Assembly: GCA_947259505.1 (NCBI GenBank)
Contig: CAMYLT010000003.1
Location: 62,001 to 126,000 of the forward strand
Length of the DNA stretch: 64,000 nucleotides
Source: an uncultured Porticoccus sp.
GTDB lineage: Bacteria > Pseudomonadota > Gammaproteobacteria > Pseudomonadales > Porticoccaceae
Reading direction: 5' to 3'
Made by a program: the position numbers and the translations under genes. The stretch's first letter is position 1, and each line of letters opens with the position of its first letter. The notes beneath the pieces are model-generated. The model was not told where the DNA came from. It saw only the letters and a list, made by a program, of their open reading frames with translations, and searched no databases. This document shows positions 19,361 through 28,189 of the stretch, piece after piece.

Positions 19361-19451
19361 ATTGCATTTCTCTCAGTTAACTGACATCCAGCTACCGAGA
19401 GGTTGCTGACGTCAGGGGTTTCTGACATGCACCTCGTTGTGCAAACTATTA
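19361..19451 (-). promoter_or_regulatory. Structured 5' leader of nirB
   Basis: The roughly 90-base leader predicted from the sigma-54 promoter contains GTCAG-AAACCC-CTGAC (5-bp stem, six-base loop), the palindrome CTGACGTCAG, and CTCTCGGT pairing with ACTGAGAG (8 bp with one G-T pair). The last would hide the GAGAG that serves as ribosome site about 8 bases before the start codon. There is no T-run, so translational rather than termination control would be the first guess. Confidence 0.4.
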
Positions 19452-19461
19452 GTGCATTTCA

Positions 19462-19477
19462 TGCAAGCATCGCGCCA
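19462..19477 (-). promoter_or_regulatory. Sigma-54 promoter of nirB
   Basis: On the minus strand TGGCGCGATGCTTGCA matches the extended consensus TGGCACG-N4-TTGCA with a single mismatch and exact spacing. Transcription should begin near 19451. Confidence 0.78.
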
Positions 19478-19541
19478 AAATCAGGTGATCCATATTTTTC
19501 AATAAGTTGCTGTGGGTTGGGTGTCAGGTAGAGGGTTTTTG

Positions 19542-19558
19542 TGCACCAACATGGTGAA
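19542..19558 (-). promoter_or_regulatory. NtrC-binding dyad upstream of nirB
   Basis: TTCACCATGTTGGTGCA on the minus strand matches 16 of 17 positions of TGCACCA-N3-TGGTGCA. It is centred about 99 bp before the predicted nirB start, a usual distance for an NtrC enhancer. Confidence 0.75.
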
Positions 19559-19580
19559 ATTGATGCCTTATTGTTGAGCG

Positions 19581-21329
19581 CTAGATCAGTTTGTGCGTTA
19601 AAAGGGTGAGTAGTAACAGGTTGCTCAACAAGAGCAGGCAGGTGGCCACCTTCCAGAAGCGAAGCGGATTGCGCTCCAGCAGGGGCAGTTTGCGCTGGGT
19701 GGTGAACGCGGGGTTGGCATTTTTGAGGTCGGCGATGAATTCGGAAAGTGCGGGGTAGCGTGCATCCGCCTTAAGTGAAGCGGCTTTTTGAACAGCCATA
19801 TCCATCCAGACCGGTACCAGTGGGTTGTGGTCATAACTGGGGGTGTACTGCAGGAGGTCAAAGTCCTTGGGGGTTTCCGCCTTATGGTATTGGGGGCCGT
19901 AGGGCAGTTTGCCGGTGAGTAGTTCGTAGAGAAGGATCGCCAGTGAGAACTGATCACTGCGGGTGGTGGCGGTGTGGCCAAGTTGGTACTCCGGTGCCGA
20001 GTAATCCCGGGTGCCAAGTAAGTTGGTGCGAGCAATGCTGAAGTGTATTTCATGGATGCCGGCAATATGAGTGGAGCCAAAATCGATAATCTTGACACCG
20101 GTGTCCGTGTAAATGATGTTTTCGGGTTTGATGTCCTGGTGCAGGGTGTCTTTGCGGTGAAAGGCTCTGAGTCCGGATGCTACCTGGGTGATAATGTTGC
20201 GGGCATCTACCACGGACAGCCTGGTTCTCTCTTTCAGTAGTTGCGCGAGGGTGGGGCCGGACACGTATTCCGTCAGGTAGTAGAGGAATTTGCGTTGGCT
20301 CGACGAGCGCAGTACTTTCACCACATTGGCGTTTTGAATACGCGAACCGATCCACTCTTCAAGAACAAATCGCTCCAGGTAGGCAGGGTCTTCCTGGTGC
20401 AGAGAGGAGGGCGCCTTGAGGATGGCCTTTTTGCCATCAGTTATATCTTCTACCAGATAGACTTCGCTGCGGGTATTCACGTGGACCTCGCGCACTACCC
20501 GCCAGTTATCCAGAATGTGGCCCTTGTCCAGTGGCGGGGGGCACGGCAGGGTGCGCAGGTGCGCAAGCGCGTCCTCACGCTCCGGCTCGCCGGTATCCTC
20601 AATGCAGACAATTTGCACGCTGAGATTGTCGTCGCTGCCAAGCTTCAGGGCCTCTTCGGTTATATTTTTGCAGCTTAGATTGTGATCGCTGCTTTGTGAA
20701 AGGTGATGCTTGAGTCGGTCGTTGGGCAGCCAGTCGTGTATGCCGTCTGTGGTGAGCAGGAAGCGATCGCCAGGCAGCAAATTAAGATGATGAAAATCAA
20801 TTTCAAGGCTGACATCGATACCAAGCGCTCTGCTCAGATAGCGATGTCCATTCCCGGCGGGGATGGCATGGTCTCGGGTCAGCAGTTCGAAATCACCATC
20901 CCGAAGTCGATAAATTCTACTGTCGCCTACATGAAAGATGTAGGCACCAGCAGACTTTAAGATGAGTCCACTAAATGTGGTGATAAAGCCTTTTTCGGCC
21001 GAAGTGTAGGATTGCCCAAGCCCGTACAGCCATCGATTAAGAGCCACCAGAACTTTGAGGCCGCTGGTCTGAATTGACCAGCTGTCATGGGTTGAATAGT
21101 AGTCCGTCAGAAACGATGTGACCGCAATCTGGCTGGCCTCCTTGCCCGCCTCTGCGGTGCTGACGCCGTCGGCAATCACGGCGACCGCACCTTTTGTGGT
21201 GAGGGTGGTTCCCTCAGGAATACGAATGCCGACAGCGTCGTCATTTTCCGGTTTGATGCCGGCGGTAGTGTGTTGCCCTACCTGAATATCCAGCCGCCGG
21301 ACTAAGTGTGAAAGCGCTATCTCTGGCAT
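19581..21329 (-). CDS. Bifunctional PP2C phosphatase and Ser/Thr protein kinase, membrane-anchored
   Basis: About 582 residues from the ATG at 21329 (MPEIALSHLV), with AGGA six bases upstream; the frame up to 21440 overlaps the transporter gene and is not needed. Residues 1-240 form a PP2C phosphatase (ADGVSTAEAGKEAS, HVGDSRIYRL, TTDGIHDWL, GSDDNLSVQ). A kinase domain follows with catalytic loop HQDIKPENIIY (Gln where most kinases have Arg), DFG in IIDFGST, and an APE-like SAPEYQ; the Gly-rich loop has lost its glycines. The C-terminus ends in one membrane helix. It lies 13 bp after the nitrate transporter, as in Pseudomonas next to nirBD. The target is unknown; the transporter or the reductases are candidates by context. 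Confidence 0.9.
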   Translation of the reverse strand: MPEIALSHLVRRLDIQVGQHTTAGIKPENDDAVGIRIPEGTTLTTKGAVAVIADGVSTAEAGKEASQIAVTSFLTDYYSTHDSWSIQTSGLKVLVALNRWLYGLGQSYTSAEKGFITTFSGLILKSAGAYIFHVGDSRIYRLRDGDFELLTRDHAIPAGNGHRYLSRALGIDVSLEIDFHHLNLLPGDRFLLTTDGIHDWLPNDRLKHHLSQSSDHNLSCKNITEEALKLGSDDNLSVQIVCIEDTGEPEREDALAHLRTLPCPPPLDKGHILDNWRVVREVHVNTRSEVYLVEDITDGKKAILKAPSSLHQEDPAYLERFVLEEWIGSRIQNANVVKVLRSSSQRKFLYYLTEYVSGPTLAQLLKERTRLSVVDARNIITQVASGLRAFHRKDTLHQDIKPENIIYTDTGVKIIDFGSTHIAGIHEIHFSIARTNLLGTRDYSAPEYQLGHTATTRSDQFSLAILLYELLTGKLPYGPQYHKAETPKDFDLLQYTPSYDHNPLVPVWMDMAVQKAASLKADARYPALSEFIADLKNANPAFTTQRKLPLLERNPLRFWKVATCLLLLSNLLLLTLLTHKLI

Positions 21330-21342
21330 CGTATTCCTAAGC

Positions 21343-22818
21343 TTAGCTGACCTCGATAAGCTGCACGGTCCCATCGGGAAGGACTTCGGTTGTATGTCCG
21401 CTGGGTTCTGTGAGCATCTGCGCAAGCAAGAATACCGCAATGGCGGAAGCGGCGATAATCAGGAAGAAGGTATGCGCGTCAACAAAGGTATAAGCGGTCA
21501 GGTAGGTTACCGCGCCCACATTGCCAAAGGCGCCTGCCATACCTGCTATTTGTCCGGTCATACGGCGTTTGATCAGGGGCACAATGGCGAAAACGGCACC
21601 TTCTCCAGCCTGTACAAAGAAGGAGCAGCACATCACTGCAGCGACTGCCAGGATAATAGGCCAGCTGCCGTTGATTTGAGATAGCACCACATAGCCTATG
21701 CCCAACCCGATAATCAATATGGACAGTGCCTTGCGGCGACCAAAACGGTCGCTGAACCAACCACCGCTGGGGCGTGCGACCAGATTCATGAACGCATAGG
21801 CGCTGGCCAGGGCGCCAGCGGCGGCCAGGCTAAGCCCTTCAAAGGTATCAAGGAAATAGCCCGGCAGCATGGAGACGACAGCCAGCTCGGAACCAAACGT
21901 GACAAAGTAGGCCCAGTCCAGGATAGCGACTTGTTTGAATTCATATTTATCACTTTCCGGGGCGCCGTGCTTCAGCATCTCCTTGTTGACCTGATAGATA
22001 TGAAAAACCTGGTAGGCGAATAACAGTACAAACAGGGCGTAAAGAATTTGGGCTGCGGTGTGGGGGATCAGGTTGGTGCCCGCGGGGGAAACTTTCCATA
22101 CCAGCACAGAGAGAATCAGGTACATCGGGATGTTCATGCAGATGTATAGCCAGAAGTCCTTTTTGCTGGTGACTTCCAGGCCGCCGGATTTTTTCGGTTT
22201 GAAATAGGTTGAACCCTTAGGTGTATTGCGTGCACGCAGGCCATAAATTACGCCGTAGATGGACGCCAGAACCCCGGTCAGGCCAATGGCGTAGCGCCAT
22301 CCATCTTCTCCGCCAAAAACGGTGATGGCGATGGTAGGCAGGGTGAATGCCGCCGCTGAGGAACCAAAGTTGCCCCAGCCGCCGTAAATACCCTGGGCGA
22401 GACCGACGGATTTGGCGGGAAACCATTCCCCGACCATGCGGATACCGATGACAAACCCGGCGCCAACAAATCCCAGCAGCAGTCGGGTTAATGCCAGTTG
22501 TTCGTAGGTTTGTGATAAGGCAAAGCAGGTGCAAAGTACACCGGATAGCAGAAGTAGGCTGGAATAAATCAGGCGTGGGCCGAATCGGTCGACCAGCATG
22601 CCAATAATGATTCTGGCTGGGATGGTCAGGGCCACATTAAGTGTGAGCAGCGTTTTCCACTGGGCAGTTGTCAGGTCAAACGCTTCCATAATCAGTGGTT
22701 TTAACGGGGCGTGGCTAAACCAGACGACGAAAGTGAGAAAAAATGCGAACCAGGTCAGGTGAAGTGTTCTGATTTTAGGGTCTCTAAAATCAAACAGATT
22801 AATGCGTAGTGTTGTCAT
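21343..22818 (-). CDS. narK: NarK/NasA-type nitrate/nitrite transporter (MFS)
   Basis: 491 residues from the ATG at 22818, with about twelve membrane segments. Nitrate-signature glycine motifs of the NNP family are present ([16 protein letters not shown] near 155 and [14 protein letters not shown] near 435). The alternative GTG at 22845 lies upstream of the predicted transcription start, which favours 22818. It heads the leftward transcript with the phosphatase-kinase gene. The assimilatory context (nirBD, nasA) suggests nitrate import rather than respiratory exchange. In Pseudomonas the equivalent transporter is called nasA. Confidence 0.93.
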   Translation of the reverse strand: MTTLRINLFDFRDPKIRTLHLTWFAFFLTFVVWFSHAPLKPLIMEAFDLTTAQWKTLLTLNVALTIPARIIIGMLVDRFGPRLIYSSLLLLSGVLCTCFALSQTYEQLALTRLLLGFVGAGFVIGIRMVGEWFPAKSVGLAQGIYGGWGNFGSSAAAFTLPTIAITVFGGEDGWRYAIGLTGVLASIYGVIYGLRARNTPKGSTYFKPKKSGGLEVTSKKDFWLYICMNIPMYLILSVLVWKVSPAGTNLIPHTAAQILYALFVLLFAYQVFHIYQVNKEMLKHGAPESDKYEFKQVAILDWAYFVTFGSELAVVSMLPGYFLDTFEGLSLAAAGALASAYAFMNLVARPSGGWFSDRFGRRKALSILIIGLGIGYVVLSQINGSWPIILAVAAVMCCSFFVQAGEGAVFAIVPLIKRRMTGQIAGMAGAFGNVGAVTYLTAYTFVDAHTFFLIIAASAIAVFLLAQMLTEPSGHTTEVLPDGTVQLIEVS

Positions 22819-22849
22819 GTGAGCGATAAAGTGAACGATGCGCACTTAA

Positions 22850-22865
22850 AGCAATTATCGCGCCA
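22850..22865 (-). promoter_or_regulatory. Sigma-54 promoter of the nitrate transporter
   Basis: TGGCGCGATAATTGCT on the minus strand shares the -24 block TGGCGCGAT with the nirB promoter and has correct spacing to TTGCT. The start should be near 22840, 22 bases before the transporter ATG. Confidence 0.78.
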
Positions 22866-22936
22866 TAATTTGGTGCGATTTAACATTATGATTTTTATAT
22901 GGTTTATTTTTTGCGTTTCGGGTGTGCTAACTTGTG

Positions 22937-22996
22937 TGCACCATTTGGCTGCGATTGTCTGGGGCTGTGCCTGGGTGATTGCTCGCATATGGTGCT
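22937..22996 (-). promoter_or_regulatory. Two NtrC-like dyads upstream of the nitrate transporter
   Basis: TGCACCATTTGGCTGCG (22937-22953, perfect left half) and TGCTCGCATATGGTGCT (22980-22996, 13 of 17) are 43 bp apart centre to centre. They lie about 105 and 148 bp before the predicted start. The whole 22819-23152 gap (334 bp) holds these sites, the sigma-54 element and presumably the Anbu promoter, which I could not define. Confidence 0.6.
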
Positions 22997-23152
22997 TAAA
23001 TGTTCATTGGTGGGGCTTGTGCATTGAGCTGGTATGGAGGTAGGTCTTCGGCTTTCGCAGACCCTCTCTCGCAGGCGGTGTATAGCTTTTGTAAGGGCTA
23101 GGATTTATGCTTGTCTTCCCCTGAAAGCATCTCCGCTAGTAGCGTTGCCCCT

Positions 23153-23899
23153 ATGACTTACTGTGTTGCCATAAAATTGAATGAAGGTCTGGTTTTCTGT
23201 TCTGATTCCAGGACTAATGCCGGCCCCGACCGTGTCAGTACCTACAGCAAGCTGCACCGGTTTTCTATCCACAGCGATCGCCAGTTAATGATGATGACGG
23301 CAGGCAATCTTGCTACCAGTCAGGCTGTGGTGGCGCAGATTGAACGCGATCTGAAAGAGGATGCTGAGTTTAATTTGCGCAAGGCCAGTTACGTCTCTGA
23401 TATTGCGGATTACGTCGGTGTGCTTAGCCTTAGGGCGCAGGGAAAGTATCGCACTGATGGCCCCAATGCGGGTTTTAATGCTGAGGCGACTTTTATCCTG
23501 GGGGGGCAGATCAAAGGCGGGGAGACTGAGCTGTATATGATTTACCCTGAGGGTAATCACATCACCGCATCGGAGCAGTATCCATTTCTCCAGATAGGTG
23601 AGACCAAGTATGGCAAACCCATTCTTGATCGCATTATCAGGCCCGGCACGCCTCATGAGACGGCCATGCGCTGTGCCCTCGTTTCACTGGATTCAACGAT
23701 GCGCAGTAACGCTACTGTAGGCCCGCCTATTGAGTTGCTGTTTTATGAAACTGACAGCTTGTCCAATTCTTCAAAGTACTGCAAGTTCGAAGAGAACGAT
23801 CCCTATCTGGTCAAGCTGCGCCAGAGTTGGGATGAGAATATCCGTAAGGCATTCAATGAGCTGCCTTCGCTTTCCCTGGTTTTTGGGGGAGAGGTCTGA
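23153..23899 (+). CDS. Anbu proteasome-like peptidase (bacterial proteasome homologue, Ntn hydrolase)
   Basis: About 248 residues from the ATG at 23153. The sequence begins MTYCVAIKLNEGLVFCSDSRTNAG: removal of Met would expose the N-terminal Thr nucleophile, as known for Anbu and proteasome beta subunits; a Lys near position 35 (YSKLHRF) fits the second catalytic residue. An upstream TTG at 23111 would bury the Thr and is rejected. Anbu assembles into open helical rings, and its substrate is unknown. The gene faces the alpha-E/ATP-grasp pair tail to tail; these families commonly co-occur. Confidence 0.9.
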   Translation: MTYCVAIKLNEGLVFCSDSRTNAGPDRVSTYSKLHRFSIHSDRQLMMMTAGNLATSQAVVAQIERDLKEDAEFNLRKASYVSDIADYVGVLSLRAQGKYRTDGPNAGFNAEATFILGGQIKGGETELYMIYPEGNHITASEQYPFLQIGETKYGKPILDRIIRPGTPHETAMRCALVSLDSTMRSNATVGPPIELLFYETDSLSNSSKYCKFEENDPYLVKLRQSWDENIRKAFNELPSLSLVFGGEV

Positions 23900-23951
23900 T
23901 TAGCTCAAGCTAACCTTGTATCACAGGCTTCGTAGATCGATATATTTCCAC

Positions 23952-23969
23952 CGCTGCCAAATAGCAGCG
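23952..23969. terminator. Possible hairpin between convergent Anbu and alpha-E genes
   Basis: CGCTGC and GCAGCG flank a six-base CAAATA loop in the 96-bp convergent gap. No T-run follows, so terminator function is uncertain. Confidence 0.3.
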
Positions 23970-23995
23970 ATGGGTGATGTGTCATGTTGCCCGTG

Positions 23996-24946
23996 TTATT
24001 CCGACGATGTGGTCGGCATCGGTAAAAACCAGGTATTGGTAATAGACTCATCCAGGTCGCCGATGTAGAGCTGGAACTGGTCGATAAAATGGTGCATCTG
24101 CTCAAAAGTCATTTTTTGGGCGTCAAATCGGTTTAGCTTGCGCAATGCCGATTCGGCAATCTCCCTGGCAGTCTCGTTGTTTTTCAGGGGTTCCAGTTCC
24201 TCGAGAATACCGTTCAGGCAATATGTGACTGTTCTCGGTAGGGTATTTTCCTTGAAGATAAAGTTCACGGCAGAGTCTGGTTCAACTATCGGTCCAATTT
24301 TCTTCCGGTAGGCACTAATGGCTGACATGGACTGCAACATACTGCTCCACAGCAAGGTATCCGCGGCCGGATTGTTGTTTTCTCGCCCGAGAATGGCGCC
24401 GGCACCCACATCTATGATTCGGGTGGTCATGTCTGCCCGCTCCAGCAGGTGGCCCAGCTTGATAAAGCGATGCGGGTGATCCCGGCAGAGTGTCGTCATT
24501 AATAAGCCGTTAATCATTTGGCAGCGGGAGATGATCTGCTCCAGGAATTCATAGCGGTGACGCCTGCCGATGGACTTTTCCGCGACATCCTTACAATGTA
24601 TGTGGAGTTCGTTGACATGTTCCCAGGTTTCCTCCGGTAACACGTCTCGCGTGGTGCGAACATTTTCCCTGGCAGCCTTGATCGCATAATTGATACTGGA
24701 AAAGTTGTTCATATCAGCGATCAAAAATCTGAGTACATTCTGCTCGTTAAAGGCGCGATAGTGTTTTCTGAATACGGGGTCAGCGTCAAAGATGTCTACC
24801 AAAAGCTGCCAGCCCAGCTCCGCCCCTCTGGGCAGATCCAGGATCATGTGGGTATAGGCGCTGGTGAGGCGAGCGGTATTCTCCGCACGTTCAAGGTAGC
24901 GCGCCATCCAGTAAAGGCGTTCGGCAACACTAGAAAGCATAGTCAT
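23996..24946 (-). CDS. Alpha-E domain protein (DUF403)
   Basis: 316 residues, all-helical, beginning MLSSVAERLYWMARYLERAENTARL, the family signature, with LGHLLERADMTTRIIDVG near residue 180. Its biochemical role is unknown. The family is almost always next to a circularly permuted ATP-grasp protein, as here: the start overlaps the end of the ATP-grasp gene by four bases (ATGA), indicating translational coupling. The pair has been predicted to form a peptide-ligase system, often with a transglutaminase and an Anbu peptidase. Confidence 0.9.
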   Translation of the reverse strand: MTMLSSVAERLYWMARYLERAENTARLTSAYTHMILDLPRGAELGWQLLVDIFDADPVFRKHYRAFNEQNVLRFLIADMNNFSSINYAIKAARENVRTTRDVLPEETWEHVNELHIHCKDVAEKSIGRRHRYEFLEQIISRCQMINGLLMTTLCRDHPHRFIKLGHLLERADMTTRIIDVGAGAILGRENNNPAADTLLWSSMLQSMSAISAYRKKIGPIVEPDSAVNFIFKENTLPRTVTYCLNGILEELEPLKNNETAREIAESALRKLNRFDAQKMTFEQMHHFIDQFQLYIGDLDESITNTWFLPMPTTSSE

Positions 24947-26391
24947 TTGTTGCTCTCCACAATCCAGGTATCTTTACTGCCGCCGCCCTGCGATGAATTC
25001 ACCACAAGAGAACCTTTCACCATGGCTACCCGGGTAAGGCCGCCAGGCGTCACCCAGACATCCTTGCCCTGTAGAATGAAAGGCCTTAAATCCAGATGTC
25101 TTCCTTCTACTGAGTGATCTATATAGGTCGGTGCCGTGGAGAGGGACAAGGTGGGCTGGGCAATATAATTGCGCGGGTTTTTCTCAATGAGTTCGGCGAA
25201 CTCCTGACGTTTTTCCGGGGTGGCGTGTGGTCCGACCATCATGCCATAGCCCCCGGACTCGTTGGCCGGTTTGACCACCAGCTTATCGAGGTTGGCGAGC
25301 ACATATTCCCGATCCTTGTCGATCATACACAGGTAGGTCTTGACGCTCTCCATGATAGGCTCTTCTTTTAGGTAGTAGCGAATCATGTCGGGCACAAAGG
25401 CGTAGATGACTTTGTCGTCCGCGACGCCGCTGCCGGGGGCATTGGCAATCGCCAGATTGCCTGCTTTCCAGGCACGCATGATGCCGGGAACCCCGAGCAT
25501 GGAGTCTGCTCGGAAGGCTTCAGGGTCAATAAAGTCCTCGTCGATACGACGATAGATCACATCCATTTTAACGGGGCCGTCAACGGTGCGCATATAAACG
25601 CAGTCGTCATCGTCTGTGAACAGGTCGCTGCCCTCCACCAGTTCTGCGCCCATGCTTTGGGCCAGAAAGGCGTGTTCAAAATAGGCTGAGTTGTAGATGC
25701 CCGGGGTCAGTACGGCAATACAGGGTTTGCGCTTCAGCTGCGGGGAGAGCGATGCCAGCGTTTTGTAAAGCTGAGAGGGGTAATCATCAACAGGCAAGAT
25801 GCTGTAGTTCTCGAATAATTCTGGCAATACCCGTTTGGTCAGCTCCCTGTTTTCGAGCATATAGGAAACGCCTGATGGAACGCGGAGGTTATCTTCCAGT
25901 ACATAGAATTTCCCGTCCTTGTTGCGCACCAGGTCGGAACCGCAGATGTGCGCCCATGCACCATAACGGGGCGAAACCCCTTTGCATTGGGGTTTGTAGT
26001 TTGTAGATTCGAGTACTACATCAGCCGGGACGATGCCCGCGGCAAGTATTTTTTGCTTGTTGTAGACATCGTCAATGAAGCAATTTAGAGCGCGACTGCG
26101 CTGTTTTAATCCGGTGCTTACTCTGCTCCATTCCTTTGCAGTAATGGCTCTCGGGATGATGTCAAAGGGCCAGTTCCTGTCGATATTCCCGCCTTCCGTG
26201 TAGACGGTAAATGAAATCCCCATATCGCGGATAGCGAGTTCAGCAGCGGCTCGCCGTTCATCTAATTCATCTTCTGACAGGTCTTTTAGAAATTTCACGA
26301 TACCCCGAGCTGCCATTCGGGGATTGCCATTGGAGGTTAACAGTTCGTCAAAAAACGAACTCGAATCGTAGTCTTTCCATCTATTATTCAT
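24943..26391 (-). CDS. Circularly permuted type 2 ATP-grasp protein
   Basis: 482 residues. Visible family motifs: RFGAW-like RYGAWAHICGSDLVR with FYVLEDNLRVPSGVSYMLENR near 150; YRRIDEDFIDP near 285; KPANESGGYGM near 375; RPFILQGKDVWVTPGGLTRVA near 445; and NSSQGGGSKDTW at the end. These belong to the predicted amidoligase class (DUF404/DUF407) whose substrate is not known. It is the first gene of the two-gene leftward unit with the alpha-E protein. A transglutaminase-like partner, common in these loci, is not visible in the window. Confidence 0.92.
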   Translation of the reverse strand: MNNRWKDYDSSSFFDELLTSNGNPRMAARGIVKFLKDLSEDELDERRAAAELAIRDMGISFTVYTEGGNIDRNWPFDIIPRAITAKEWSRVSTGLKQRSRALNCFIDDVYNKQKILAAGIVPADVVLESTNYKPQCKGVSPRYGAWAHICGSDLVRNKDGKFYVLEDNLRVPSGVSYMLENRELTKRVLPELFENYSILPVDDYPSQLYKTLASLSPQLKRKPCIAVLTPGIYNSAYFEHAFLAQSMGAELVEGSDLFTDDDDCVYMRTVDGPVKMDVIYRRIDEDFIDPEAFRADSMLGVPGIMRAWKAGNLAIANAPGSGVADDKVIYAFVPDMIRYYLKEEPIMESVKTYLCMIDKDREYVLANLDKLVVKPANESGGYGMMVGPHATPEKRQEFAELIEKNPRNYIAQPTLSLSTAPTYIDHSVEGRHLDLRPFILQGKDVWVTPGGLTRVAMVKGSLVVNSSQGGGSKDTWIVESNK

Positions 26392-26619
26392 GTGTTGTCA
26401 CACACCTCCCGTTGTGACTATTGGCACCATTTTTATCATGGTCCTCTAGTGACAAAATTAGCAATAGCTATGCCAATAGTAGCCCAAACGGAAAATATAT
26501 AGCAGCTTCTCCACAAACATGAATATGACGAAAGTCTGGTGGGGTGCAGAAGTAGGAAATGGGGGTGATTTCTGGAGGTATTTAAGTAGATGGGGCGCAG
26601 GTCTTTTAAACAGACGATC

Positions 26620-26651
26620 AAAAAAGCCGGGGGTTACACCCCCGGCTTTTT
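26620..26651. terminator. Bidirectional intrinsic terminator after argH
   Basis: AGCCGGGGGT / ACCCCCGGCT form a 10-bp stem with a three-base loop, flanked by A-run and T-run on both sides. It ends the leftward argH transcript. The remaining 228 bp (26392-26619) upstream of the ATP-grasp gene presumably hold its promoter, which I could not identify. Confidence 0.9.
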
Positions 26652-26670
26652 GTTGCGCCTAACTATATAG

Positions 26671-28071
26671 TTAGTCTCTGGCGTTAAGGTGTTCCTTTGC
26701 CAGGGCGATGGCACTGCGCACCTGCTCGGGGGCTGTGCCGCCAATATGGTTGCGGGCGGCCACTGAGCCTTCCAGGGTGAGCACCTCAAACACATCCTGT
26801 TCGATGACTGGTGAGAATTGTTTCAGTTCCTCAAGACTCATCTCGGATAAGTCTTTGTTGCTGGCGATGCCGTAGGCCACGGACTTGCCGACGATCTCAT
26901 GGGAGTCCCTAAAGGGAATGCCCTTGCGCACCAGGTAGTCGGCCAGATCGGTGGCGGTGGAAAAGCCACGGCGGGCCGCTTCACGCATATTCTCTTTTTT
27001 CGCCTGAATGGCCGGCACCATATCGGCAAAAGCGCGCAGGCAGTCCTTGACGGTGTCCACCGTATCGAACAGTGGCTCCTTGTCTTCCTGGTTATCTTTG
27101 TTGTATGCCAGGGGCTGGGATTTCATCAGTGTCAGCAGTGCCACCAAGTGGCCGTAGACTCGACCGCTTTTGCCGCGTACCAACTCCGGTACATCGGGAT
27201 TTTTCTTCTGGGGCATGATCGACGAGCCGGTACAGAAGCGGTCAGGCAGCTCAATAAAGTTGAACAGGGCGGAAGTCCACAGAACCAGTTCTTCTGAAGC
27301 GCGAGACAGGTGGGTCAGCAGTATGCTGGCAAAAGCACAAAATTCGATGGCGAAGTCGCGATCACTGACCGAATCCAGGGAGTTGCGGGTTGGCGCGTCA
27401 AAGCCAAGCAGATCGGCTGTCATATGACGATTGATTGGATAGGTAGTACCTGCCAAGGCTGCCGCGCCCAAAGGAGACTGGTTGAGTCGCTTGCGGCAGT
27501 CCAGCAGACGGCTGTGGTCGCGCTCCATCATTTCAAACCAGGCCATCAGATGATGACCGAAGGTGACCGGTTGTGCCGTCTGCAGGTGGGTAAAGCCGGG
27601 CATAATGGTGTCGGTTTCGCGACCAGCCAGTTCGAGGATGCCTTGCTGTAAGCGAGTTAGCTCGTTGGCGATGATGTCGATTTCTTTGCGCAGCCAGAGG
27701 CGAATGTCGGTGGCAACCTGATCGTTGCGGGAACGGCCGGTGTGCAGCTTTTTACCGGTGATGCCAATCTGTGAGGTCAGTGCCGCCTCAACATTCATGT
27801 GCACGTCTTCAAGAGCCAGGCTCCACTGAAATGTGCCATTTTCAATGTCGGTCACAATTTCGGTCAGGCCAGTCCTGATAGACTGGAGTTCTTCTTCCGT
27901 TAGCACGCCGACGCTAGTTAGCATGGTGGCGTGGGCGATGGAGCCCTGAATATCTTGTAGGGCCATCCGCTGGTCAAAATTGACCGAGGCGGTGAAGCGG
28001 GCAACGAAGGCATCGGTGGCTTCGCTGAAGCGTCCGCCCCAGGAGAGGTTGGTATCTTTGGAATCGCTCAT
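26671..28071 (-). CDS. argH: Argininosuccinate lyase
   Basis: 466 residues; cleaves argininosuccinate to arginine and fumarate. The fumarase-superfamily signature [12 protein letters not shown] is near residue 284, with [12 protein letters not shown] near 110 and [13 protein letters not shown] near 160. It is divergent from algZ, an arrangement also found in Pseudomonas. A strong terminator follows it. Confidence 0.98.
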   Translation of the reverse strand: MSDSKDTNLSWGGRFSEATDAFVARFTASVNFDQRMALQDIQGSIAHATMLTSVGVLTEEELQSIRTGLTEIVTDIENGTFQWSLALEDVHMNVEAALTSQIGITGKKLHTGRSRNDQVATDIRLWLRKEIDIIANELTRLQQGILELAGRETDTIMPGFTHLQTAQPVTFGHHLMAWFEMMERDHSRLLDCRKRLNQSPLGAAALAGTTYPINRHMTADLLGFDAPTRNSLDSVSDRDFAIEFCAFASILLTHLSRASEELVLWTSALFNFIELPDRFCTGSSIMPQKKNPDVPELVRGKSGRVYGHLVALLTLMKSQPLAYNKDNQEDKEPLFDTVDTVKDCLRAFADMVPAIQAKKENMREAARRGFSTATDLADYLVRKGIPFRDSHEIVGKSVAYGIASNKDLSEMSLEELKQFSPVIEQDVFEVLTLEGSVAARNHIGGTAPEQVRSAIALAKEHLNARD

Positions 28072-28189
28072 GGCTAAACGTGCCCTTTATAACTAGAGTG
28101 GCGAAGGATAAAGTATCGCCGGAGTCTGGCGAGGGCGGGATTATAGCAAAGAGGGGAAGCTCGCGAATGATCAGCATGGAAAAGTACAC

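Noticed and set aside
22819-23043. 74-codon plus-strand frame in the transporter-Anbu gap
   Set aside because: It covers the sigma-54 and NtrC sites, lacks a ribosome site, and its composition looks non-coding.
26436-26621. 61-codon minus-strand frame between argH and the ATP-grasp gene
   Set aside because: It has no ribosome site or recognisable domain and runs into the terminator; most likely chance.
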